From contig NZ_QUOV01000001.1 in assembly GCF_003390395.1 (NCBI RefSeq), forward strand, positions 3,844,001-3,908,000: a stretch of 64,000 nt of DNA, written 5' to 3'. The position numbers and the translations under genes are program-made. This stretch comes from Thalassotalea euphylliae. Its GTDB lineage: Bacteria > Pseudomonadota > Gammaproteobacteria > Enterobacterales > Alteromonadaceae. The notes under the pieces are model-generated. The model did not search any database. It saw only the letters and a program-made list of their open reading frames with translations, and was not told where the DNA came from. Shown here piece by piece: positions 57,000-64,000 of this stretch; position 1 is the stretch's first letter, and every line of letters begins with the position of its first letter.

Positions 57000-57950
57000 C
57001 TATAACCCTTCCAAATCAATATCGTCGGCCCAAGAAGTATCGTTATGATCAACTTTCTGATAACCACTGCGAGGTTTGTAGTTTTGTTTTTGCTGATCTT
57101 TGACTTCGTTTTGGCGCCATGTATTTACAAACACTGAAAAACCATTTTCTAACTGATAGCTGTTTTTAAGTGGAATTTGCTTTTCATAAGACTTGCGAAT
57201 AAAGCAATTCCAAACAAAGTCTAAGGAAGCTTGCAGGCCATTAGAGTCAACCTTGTAAACAAATTCCGGTGGCATCTTGTCAATGTACCCAAGCCATGCT
57301 TCCACTGCTTGCTCGCGCTTCTCGGCTGTTTGATTATAAGTTTGCTGATAACGCCTATTACCATGTGCTAGGTTCATTTGTACTTTGTTAGCGTACGCAA
57401 TAAAACGTTTTTGGATCAGATCCATGCGTGCCGGAGGCTGTTCACCGTTGGCATCCATTGATGAGGCAAACGTATGCCATATCTCAAAGAAGTGGTTTTG
57501 ATCGTATCCGTGCTTGGCCACTAACTTAGCAACTGACTCGGCAATAAATTCTTGGTTCACATCTGACCATAATCGTTTGCTCGCAGGCTCTACTTGCTGA
57601 CCATTGACAAACGCCTGTGCTTGCGGGCTCACCGAGTGATTGGCTGGCGCTGGCGTTTCAACGGGAATGTCGTTTACCGTAAACCAATAGGTATTACTTT
57701 GATCTTGCTTTTGCAGAATTATGCCAAGCTCTTTCATCCGGTACAGAGTACGAAGTAATTTGCCTTTTTCAATGAAGGGAAATAAATCGACTAACCCTTG
57801 CTCGGTAATTTTTAGCCAATAAGTATTGTTGATCAGGTGCTGATTAAGCGTTTGATTATAATGTAGAAGCTCTCGAAATTTTTGCAGAATAACAGCAATT
57901 TCCATGCTGTTATATCTGACGGCTTCTTCACTATAAAAATGCTGTAACAT
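57000..57950 (-). CDS. Replication protein O/DnaT-like winged-helix protein
   Basis: A 316-residue protein with an N-terminal winged helix (YWLKITEQGLVDLFPFIEKG, LLRTLYRMKELGIIL, YWFTVND) like the DNA-binding domain of phage replication initiator O proteins. A middle region (MDLIQKRFIAYANKVQMN) is loosely like the DnaT C-domain, and the end (DTSWADDIDLEGL) is acidic. No phage structural, lysis or integrase genes are near, so it seems to be a resident chromosomal pair with the P-like gene. ATG at 57950 has AGGAAAG upstream. Confidence 0.5.
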   Translation of the reverse strand: MLQHFYSEEAVRYNSMEIAVILQKFRELLHYNQTLNQHLINNTYWLKITEQGLVDLFPFIEKGKLLRTLYRMKELGIILQKQDQSNTYWFTVNDIPVETPAPANHSVSPQAQAFVNGQQVEPASKRLWSDVNQEFIAESVAKLVAKHGYDQNHFFEIWHTFASSMDANGEQPPARMDLIQKRFIAYANKVQMNLAHGNRRYQQTYNQTAEKREQAVEAWLGYIDKMPPEFVYKVDSNGLQASLDFVWNCFIRKSYEKQIPLKNSYQLENGFSVFVNTWRQNEVKDQQKQNYKPRSGYQKVDHNDTSWADDIDLEGL

Positions 57951-58047
57951 CAACTTTCCTGACCAATAATTTTAGCCAAGATTATATCTTATTTTCTATC
58001 GCCATGGGGTGAAAAAAACACAAGGGCGTTCAACCATTGGCTAAACA

Positions 58048-59286
58048 CTACCTATCAAGCAAGCTATGACTGAGTAGCCACTGGAAAATGTCTTCGTCAT
58101 ACGGTTCATAGCGCGGATCATAAGTCGCTTCTTGGCTCCCCCCGACAAGCGCTGACAAATCGTAAACGGCATGGTGAATATGGTGTCTCGCCTGAAGAAT
58201 TAGCGATAGCTTGGGAATAACCCTAGGCTGACATAAATCGACAATCGCATTGTAAGCGCGAATAGAGCGAACAAACGGCGTGATTTGATCACCCGTGCCG
58301 TGGAACAGCCACACAGGAACCTGTTCAATATTACAGAAGTCATCAGGTAAGTCTTCAATCTCGGTGGCTAAGCCAGATGCAATAGGCGCAATAGCGGCAA
58401 TTTTTTCAGGAAAATCGACCGCGTAAGCCGAACTTAAATAACCACCGCTACTCCAACCCGTTAAATACACGCGATTAACGTCAATATCGTAGGTGTGGAT
58501 CGCATAATCGACAAAAGCATCAAGGCGGTCTTTAAAGCCTACGCCTGGAATAGTGCCCAAATGCGGTGCCACAACAACGAATGGTAAGTCATTGTTCCAC
58601 TCTCGATCATCAATAAGTCGAGGCACACCATAGTTTTCCAAAACAGCATCAAGTGACGTAACCGGATCTGTATCTGTCGTAAATTCCAAATTGCCACCAC
58701 TGCCATGTAGATAAATTAATAGCGGCGGCTTTTGCTGAACTTGTTCACCATAGTTTGTCGGTAAATGTTCAAAATAACCGAAATTTGCAGCCGTTGTGCC
58801 AAGTGGTCTGCGTGTTAAGTGCTGAGCGTTGTTGTCAATTACGCGAATAACGCGTGCCTGCTCAATAGCCGCTTGTCCATCACTGTCAGTGACAGCATAA
58901 CGCACTAGATAATCACCAACACGACTGGTATCAACATCACCGGTAATGATGATTTGCTCAGAAATGTCACCATCTTGCTCATCTGCTGCCAGTGCACCTT
59001 CTTCAAGATAAAATTCGCCCACTGAAAAAACTTGAGTGCGTTCACCAAGTAATGAAATAACAGGGCGATCGGGGTTGTCGCTAAAATCAGGAAGGGGGGC
59101 ATCCCACCACACCTCGACAGGTGGTGGTATCTCGACTAGGCAATCATCAATATTGCGCTCACAGGGGCGCACTTGCGAGCCGCCGCAGCTGCTCAACAGC
59201 AAGGTTACTATCAGCACAGTTATTGCGCCTAATAACCTTTTTAATGAAGCTTGCTCTGGCAAACTTGTTTTGGTTAATACCATCAT
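58048..59286 (-). CDS. Esterase lipoprotein with DUF5011 domain
   Basis: A 412-residue exported protein. A lipoprotein signal (VLIVTLLLSSCGGS) is followed by an Ig-like DUF5011 domain (residues about 55-145: FSVGEFYLEEGALAADEQDG, SRVGDYLVRYAVTDSDG). An esterase/PHB-depolymerase-like alpha/beta hydrolase follows: LLIYLHGSGG, nucleophile in LTGWSSGGYLSS, and WLFHGTGDQITPF carrying the Asp. The His is probably in the ARHHIHH segment. It may attack polymeric esters outside the cell. ATG at 59286 has AAGG upstream; longer frames start before the signal peptide and are rejected. Confidence 0.8.
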   Translation of the reverse strand: MMVLTKTSLPEQASLKRLLGAITVLIVTLLLSSCGGSQVRPCERNIDDCLVEIPPPVEVWWDAPLPDFSDNPDRPVISLLGERTQVFSVGEFYLEEGALAADEQDGDISEQIIITGDVDTSRVGDYLVRYAVTDSDGQAAIEQARVIRVIDNNAQHLTRRPLGTTAANFGYFEHLPTNYGEQVQQKPPLLIYLHGSGGNLEFTTDTDPVTSLDAVLENYGVPRLIDDREWNNDLPFVVVAPHLGTIPGVGFKDRLDAFVDYAIHTYDIDVNRVYLTGWSSGGYLSSAYAVDFPEKIAAIAPIASGLATEIEDLPDDFCNIEQVPVWLFHGTGDQITPFVRSIRAYNAIVDLCQPRVIPKLSLILQARHHIHHAVYDLSALVGGSQEATYDPRYEPYDEDIFQWLLSHSLLDR

Positions 59287-59521
59287 TTTTACAACCTTGT
59301 TATTTTTGTTTGAGGCTAGTAAAAAATAGCAGTCGCGCTGATTTAGCGACAGGATAGGTTGACTAGCGGCTTGTTTATAGTGATTAACGGCAGTGTCGTT
59401 GTATGCCAACTCACCACTCTAAAGCGGTTGTTGGAATCTTTCTATTGAACAACAAACAACATACAATCAAGGCTGCAATCACATCAGAATTAAACCAGCC
59501 GAATAAAAACTGAGCCGTATC

Positions 59522-60253
59522 ATGCTGTTGTCATTAAAAAAAGCCACCCTTATCAAACGCTACAAGCGCTTTCTTGCCGATGTAACCTTGGCTGATGGCA
59601 GCGAAACCACGCTTCACGTTGCCAACACAGGAGCCATGACAGGCTGTGCAGAGCCAGGTGACAGTGTTTGGTACAGTACCTCTGACAACCCAAAACGCAA
59701 ATATCCCTTGAGTTGGGAGCTAACCGAAACTCAGCACGCTGGCGACTTTATTTGTGTTAATACCGCCCGCGCCAATCAATTGGCAGAGCAAGCCATTAAC
59801 GCTGGGTTAATTCCAGAGCTTGCGGGCTATCAAACGCTCCAAAGAGAAGTAAAATACGGTGAAGAAAACAGCAAAATTGATATTCTGCTGTCACAAGGGC
59901 AACAAGCTGATGCCTACGTTGAAGTGAAAAGTGTCACCCTATTAGATGCCCAAGCTTATACACATTCAGAAAAGCAAGGACATGGCTATTTCCCAGATGC
60001 GGTAACAACACGTGGGCAAAAGCATTTACGCGAGCTGATGCATATTGCCGCACAAGGACAACGCGCTGTACTACTTTTTGCGGTATTACATTCCGGTATC
60101 ACCAGTTTCGCGGCCGCTGCCCATATTGACCCAACGTATGCTCAACTACTCAATGAAGCCATCGCTGCTGGGGTTGAAGTTCTAGTCTATAAAGCCGAAA
60201 TGTCACCTGAGGGTATGGTATTAAATCAAGCGCTGACGTTACGCACTAGCTAA
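59522..60253 (+). CDS. sfsA: Sugar fermentation stimulation protein SfsA
   Basis: A 243-residue cytosolic protein with the SfsA nuclease-like core: [47 protein letters not shown] and [12 protein letters not shown]. The lysine/glutamate pattern in the V-E-V-K strand resembles the PD-(D/E)xK fold. In E. coli it lies just before dksA, and here the same neighbours are seen except for one inserted gene. Its exact physiological role remains open even in E. coli. Confidence 0.93.
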   Translation: MLLSLKKATLIKRYKRFLADVTLADGSETTLHVANTGAMTGCAEPGDSVWYSTSDNPKRKYPLSWELTETQHAGDFICVNTARANQLAEQAINAGLIPELAGYQTLQREVKYGEENSKIDILLSQGQQADAYVEVKSVTLLDAQAYTHSEKQGHGYFPDAVTTRGQKHLRELMHIAAQGQRAVLLFAVLHSGITSFAAAAHIDPTYAQLLNEAIAAGVEVLVYKAEMSPEGMVLNQALTLRTS

Positions 60254-60275
60254 TACAAACTATAAATTTGCGCAA

Positions 60276-61487
60276 TCAAGCAATTTGCTGGCGAGCATCG
60301 GTCAACTCATGATTTAAATTAGCATCCCAAGTTAAACTCACCTCTATCGCGTCCTGATAATACGCATAAACTTGCTCATCAATAGTCGTTTTTTCACTAC
60401 TTTGATAGCTTTCTGATGGTGCTTTCGCATGACGTTGAAAACTTGCAGCTTGTGCTAACTCTAGCTCATTGCTCGTTAATCCTAATTGCAGTGTGTTATT
60501 AACTTGCAACAAGGTTTCGTGTGGCGTATTCACAAACTCCTGATAATCCAGTGTTTGCCACTGTTTACTTGGTAATAACTGTTGCGCTCGAGAAAACAGT
60601 AAATGTTGCAAGCGATATACCAGTAAACAAGATTTTGCCACTTGCCATAATATATCTTGGCCACTATTGTCGATCTTAACGGCCAGTGATTGATATTCCG
60701 GCAATACCCTTAACAAATGAGCACGTAAACGGTAAATAAAAGCGATTCTCTCTTTGCCACCGCGAAAAATCGCCACTAAGTATGCTTGCTTGGGCATAGA
60801 CATAAATACAGCCCGACTGCCAGGTATCAGTGCCGCTAGGTCAGGCAGCAAAGAATTTGCCCAATTTGATGGTTTGATGACTACCTGCTGTTCTGCTGTA
60901 AAGCGCTTGGCTAATTGCTGCAAGGTAAAGGTGATATAACGCTGCCAACTTGCAGTTTGTCGATAAAGTAGATGGTTAGTCGCTTTAAGCTCAGCTAAAT
61001 CGATAAGTACTTGCGGCTCTTTATAACACAGCACTTTCGCCTGATGATATGCCAAAGTTTTCGCCATTAGTGTTGAGCCACAAAAACCAATATGAAAAAT
61101 AAATCTGGCGAAAGGTGTTTCGTTAGCAGTGAATGATGACACGATTTGCGCCGCAGGAACTTGATAACAAGTCTTATCAACAGAGAAGTCCTCTCTCCCG
61201 TCTATAAAGGATGCCGCATTTAACTTCGGTTGTGAGGTTTTAATATAGGTAAACAAAGCTGTGGCTGGCTCAAAGCGATGCAGTAAATAATTAGCCTGAT
61301 TTAAAGGCCTATCTTCGTCGACCAATATTGGTTGAGTGAGGTTGTCTCGCTGAACTTGAGTTGCGGATTGAGCAGAACTACTAGGCTGCACAGCCTTCTT
61401 TGAAACTCGATTGCTTGAGCAAGTGTTGCTTGACGTATCATTACCTGAGAAATCGATATTTGAACTATCACTATTTATTATTGTCAT
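60276..61487 (-). CDS. Sulfotransferase-like P-loop protein
   Basis: A 403-residue cytosolic protein with a Ser-rich disordered start (to about residue 50). Near residue 130 the segment FIFHIGFCGSTLMAKTL matches the 5'-phosphosulfate-binding loop of sulfotransferases, and VFMSMPKQAYLVAIFRGGKE might be the 3'-phosphate strand. LLFSRAQQLLPSKQWQTLDY and similar helices follow. The sulfuryl acceptor is unknown, and some family members act as other P-loop enzymes. It lies opposite to, and between, sfsA and dksA. Confidence 0.6.
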   Translation of the reverse strand: MTIINSDSSNIDFSGNDTSSNTCSSNRVSKKAVQPSSSAQSATQVQRDNLTQPILVDEDRPLNQANYLLHRFEPATALFTYIKTSQPKLNAASFIDGREDFSVDKTCYQVPAAQIVSSFTANETPFARFIFHIGFCGSTLMAKTLAYHQAKVLCYKEPQVLIDLAELKATNHLLYRQTASWQRYITFTLQQLAKRFTAEQQVVIKPSNWANSLLPDLAALIPGSRAVFMSMPKQAYLVAIFRGGKERIAFIYRLRAHLLRVLPEYQSLAVKIDNSGQDILWQVAKSCLLVYRLQHLLFSRAQQLLPSKQWQTLDYQEFVNTPHETLLQVNNTLQLGLTSNELELAQAASFQRHAKAPSESYQSSEKTTIDEQVYAYYQDAIEVSLTWDANLNHELTDARQQIA

Positions 61488-62075
61488 TTTCCATAATGCT
61501 GATTAATTAAACCTCAGCTATTAAAGAAGATGTGATATGTAAAAATAATGACAAGATGTAAATGACTGTGTCAATTATCTATTTATAAACAAACGCTTAC
61601 ATTCTTTAATAAACAGCAACATTTGTTCTGTGATGTTCATTACCTTTTGTATTCACTTGTTTTTCTCTTCGCCCTTTCGCATTAATGGCGTATAGAAAGT
61701 TAACTGCTGCCATCAACATCTGCGAGCTATGCCCTTTGGGAATATGTCTTACAGCCCCTTGATCCAGATCCCATCCTATGGGAACCAAGTACACAAAAAG
61801 ATTGACTAAACCTAGTAAATATTGCTAAAAGAGCTTGCTTGTTGAGAAATGGACAGCAACTAAGTGTAACTTAATGGATTAACTTATTGAATTTATTGCT
61901 TTACCTTATTTATTCGTAACTTTCTCTTGAAAACCATAGCTCGAAGCACAATATAGCCTTGATAGTAAAATGGTGACTAGGTCGTAAGACCTGATTTTGG
62001 CAATTGAAGTCAGATGGCTTAGCAAGTGAGTAACATTACTCCCCATACTGGACTAGTAGCATTAGGAGATTCAGC
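61488..62075. other. Gap of 588 bp upstream of dksA without a supported gene
   Basis: No convincing coding region. A 62-codon minus-strand frame (61606-61794, starting GTG) has a protein-like composition (GWDLDQGAVRHIPKGHSSQM) but no ribosome-binding site; it could be a gene remnant. AGGTC-GTAA-GACCT near 61980 is a short hairpin in the likely dksA leader. Confidence 0.5.
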
Positions 62076-62519
62076 ATGCCAGACAAACAAAAAGCATTAG
62101 GCATTCTCGCGTTAGCTGGCGTAGCGCCATACCAGGAAAAAGCTGGTGAAGAGTACATGAACGCTGACCAGCTAGAGCATTTTAAAAAGATTTTAGAAGC
62201 TTGGCGTAACCAATTGCGTGAAGAAGTTGATCGCACAGTAACTCACATGCAAGACGAAGCAGCGAACTTCCCTGATCCAGTTGACCGTGCAGCGCAAGAA
62301 GAAGAGTTCAGCTTAGAATTACGTACCCGTGACCGCGAGCGTAAACTGATCAAGAAAATTGAGAAAACTCTACAGCTAATCGAAGAAGACGATTTTGGTT
62401 TCTGTAATTCATGTGGCATTGAAATTGGTATTCGCCGCTTAGAAGCGCGCCCTACTGCCGATTTATGCATTGAATGTAAAACGCTAGCAGAAATCAAAGA
62501 ACGCCAAATGGCGGGCTAA
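62076..62519 (+). CDS. dksA: RNA polymerase-binding transcription factor DksA
   Basis: DksA enters the secondary channel of RNA polymerase and works with ppGpp to reprogram rRNA and stress promoters. The 147-residue protein has the coiled coil with the tip motif DPVDRA (in [15 protein letters not shown]) and the four-Cys zinc finger FCNSCG / LCIECK. Length and sequence agree closely with E. coli DksA. TAGGAGATTCAGC precedes the ATG. First gene of the dksA-gluQRS-pcnB block. Confidence 0.97.
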   Translation: MPDKQKALGILALAGVAPYQEKAGEEYMNADQLEHFKKILEAWRNQLREEVDRTVTHMQDEAANFPDPVDRAAQEEEFSLELRTRDRERKLIKKIEKTLQLIEEDDFGFCNSCGIEIGIRRLEARPTADLCIECKTLAEIKERQMAG

Positions 62520-62545
62520 CGCGCTAAGCAACCTACCAAAAATCG

Positions 62546-63448
62546 ATGGCGTTTTCGCTAATACAGCGGCCGAGTACCCAATATCGCGGCCGCTTTGCTC
62601 CCTCTCCCTCTGGTTTACTTCATTTTGGTTCTTTATTAACGGCACTGGCTAGCTATTTAGACGCTAAAGCCAATGACGGCCTGTGGCTATTACGCATTGA
62701 AGATATTGATCCACCACGTGAACAAGCAGGCGCTGCCGACGAAATACTGCGTACCCTTGAAGACTATGGCCTGCATTGGGATGAACAAGTACGTTACCAA
62801 AGCCAGCAATCCGCCCTTTATGAACAAGTATTAAGTGAACTTGCAGCGCATAACCTAACCTATGCCTGTGCCTGTACTCGTGCACAGATAAAGGCTAGCG
62901 GTGGTATTTATAGCGGTCACTGCCAACACTTAGACTTGCCTTATCCTGCACACGCCGTTCGCATTCGCAATCAAATTAAAGCAGACAACTACCAAGATTT
63001 AATTCAAGGTAAGGTGCAATGTGACCCTGCACTTGCTGGAGAAGACTTTATTATCAAGCGCAAAGACGGCCTGTACGCCTACCAATTGGCAGTGGTCAGT
63101 GACGATATAGATCAGGGCGTCACCCATATTGTGCGCGGCTGTGACTTGCTTGAGCCAACCGCACGACAGCTTACGCTTTATCAAACCTTTGGTGTTGCTG
63201 CACCGCAATATGCGCATGTGCCGCTGATAACTACACATGATGGCTATAAGCTAAGTAAGCAAAATAAGGCGCCAGCAATTGATCGCAAAGCGCCACAAGC
63301 CAGTATCATCAGTGCGTTAGACTATTTAGGCCAGCAGCCCCCAGCGCAGCTAAACGATGGTACACCTGAAGAAATACTCGCGTGGGCAGTCGAACACTGG
63401 CAATTAACGAATGTGCCTAAACAAGCGAGCATCGCATTGCCTGCATAG
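62546..63448 (+). CDS. gluQ: Glutamyl-Q tRNA(Asp) synthetase
   Basis: A 300-residue paralogue of glutamyl-tRNA synthetase without anticodon-binding domain, which attaches glutamate to queuosine at position 34 of tRNA-Asp. The HIGH-type motif is SPSGLLHFGS and the KMSKS-type motif is YKLSKQN. Zinc-ligand cysteines are found in YACACTRAQ and YSGHCQHL. LLRIEDIDPPRE and VVSDDIDQGVTHIVRG are family hallmarks. It starts 26 bp after dksA, as in E. coli. Confidence 0.95.
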   Translation: MAFSLIQRPSTQYRGRFAPSPSGLLHFGSLLTALASYLDAKANDGLWLLRIEDIDPPREQAGAADEILRTLEDYGLHWDEQVRYQSQQSALYEQVLSELAAHNLTYACACTRAQIKASGGIYSGHCQHLDLPYPAHAVRIRNQIKADNYQDLIQGKVQCDPALAGEDFIIKRKDGLYAYQLAVVSDDIDQGVTHIVRGCDLLEPTARQLTLYQTFGVAAPQYAHVPLITTHDGYKLSKQNKAPAIDRKAPQASIISALDYLGQQPPAQLNDGTPEEILAWAVEHWQLTNVPKQASIALPA

Positions 63449-63574
63449 CATTCATTGTATTAGAACTTTTATTCTAATTGCCGATAGTTTTCATTCTCTT
63501 TTGTTGGTGGCTAGGTTAAAATTGCGCCGTTTTGAGACTTGCGTCTTAGACGTTCTTTGTATTCCGAGGTTGTT

Positions 63575-64000
63575 ATTATTAAACGCGTTATCAATTTGTG
63601 TAAAAAAGTACTGAGTCGAGACAAAGCTAAGCAAGAAAGTGCTAGCACGGCTGATCAGTCATTTCCTATTGTCATTGCTCGTGACCAGCACACTGTGTCA
63701 CGTAAATTTATTAGCGATAATGCGCTAAAGGTACTTTATCGCCTGAAAAAGGGTGGCTATGACGCCTACCTTGTCGGCGGTGGTGTGCGTGACATGTTGC
63801 TCGGCATCGAGCCCAAAGATTTTGATATCGCTACGAACGCAACGCCAGAACAAATTAAGGCGTTATTTCGCAATTGTCGCTTAATTGGTAGACGCTTTCG
63901 CTTAGCTCATATTGTTTTTGGCCGCGATATTATCGAAGTTGCCACTTTCCGTGGTCACCACGACAGCGCGAGTGACAAGCAAAAAGAGTGTAAGAAAACC
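63575..64000 (+). CDS. pcnB: Poly(A) polymerase I, N-terminal part, AUU start
   Basis: PcnB adds 3' poly(A) tails that promote RNA decay. The frame is open from 63536 to the window end. Its product matches E. coli PcnB from the first residues: [58 protein letters not shown] and [20 protein letters not shown]. The nucleotidyltransferase GG..R and DFD motifs are intact. No ATG or GTG lies at the proper start. ATT at 63575 aligns with the known AUU start of E. coli pcnB and has GAGG 5 nt upstream. Confidence 0.93.
   Translation, partial: MIKRVINLCKKVLSRDKAKQESASTADQSFPIVIARDQHTVSRKFISDNALKVLYRLKKGGYDAYLVGGGVRDMLLGIEPKDFDIATNATPEQIKALFRNCRLIGRRFRLAHIVFGRDIIEVATFRGHHDSASDKQKECKKT

Noticed and set aside
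56400..57950. O/P-like pair as evidence for a prophage
   Set aside because: No integrase, structural, lysis or attachment sequences are recognised within the window; flanking genes are ordinary chromosomal genes.

Overview
The window looks like chromosomal DNA of a marine gammaproteobacterium of the order Alteromonadales, most like Colwelliaceae (Colwellia/Thalassotalea type). This rests on recognisable protein families (DUF3581, YajR-type MFS, type-B PutA with a divergent Lrp-family gene, PepB, HrpB), on the dksA-gluQRS-pcnB order with sfsA nearby, and on one copy of an intergenic palindromic element of the kind I recall from this order. No rRNA, tRNA, CRISPR array, prophage or insertion sequence was recognised. 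Most of the DNA is ordinary housekeeping and catabolic sequence.

Layout. 1-5.1 kb: translation rescue (arfB, with a DUF2797 gene behind it), a GIY-YIG protein, DUF3581, small membrane or secreted proteins, a secreted LigE-type DNA ligase, a LysE exporter and a SAM methyltransferase. 5.2-10.6 kb: a sodium-coupled NSS transporter, a palindromic MITE-like element, an HDOD protein, an M28 peptidase lipoprotein and an Lrp-family regulator. 10.7-17.3 kb: putA, a NUDIX hydrolase and fadH. 17.4-24.2 kb: a GreA/B-like protein, a YajR-like MFS carrier, a secreted amidase and uvrA. 24.3-25.9 kb: a split spermidine-synthase-like pair (membrane half plus exported half).

25.9-32.9 kb is the most distinctive block. 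A Rieske oxygenase, a small membrane protein and a beta-propeller/di-haem lipoprotein diverge from a TetR gene, followed by a GyrI-like membrane-anchored protein and a sterol-desaturase-family enzyme. Three copies of one operator (arms resembling AAATTGTCA and TGACAATTT, 3-bp spacer) sit at the promoters on both sides, so the block reads as one TetR-controlled regulon for an envelope oxidation process of unknown substrate.

33-44.6 kb: an A+T-richer pair (short M1 peptidase and alpha/beta hydrolase), a 54-residue membrane protein, a PaiB-like protein carrying an in-frame 15-bp repeat, rluF, a lytic transglycosylase, a DUF2306 protein with a membrane-bound AraC regulator, an unknown exported protein and hrpB. 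44.7-52.6 kb: a roughly 1,800-residue hybrid histidine kinase, then a choice-of-anchor-I lipoprotein whose upstream region holds ten PhoB-like half-sites in perfect 11-bp register.

52.7-64 kb: thpR, a STAS-like protein, pepB, a periplasmic solute-binding protein, a two-gene unit resembling phage replication proteins O and P, an esterase lipoprotein, sfsA, a sulfotransferase-like protein, dksA, gluQRS and the start of pcnB. pcnB appears to begin at an AUU codon, as in E. coli.
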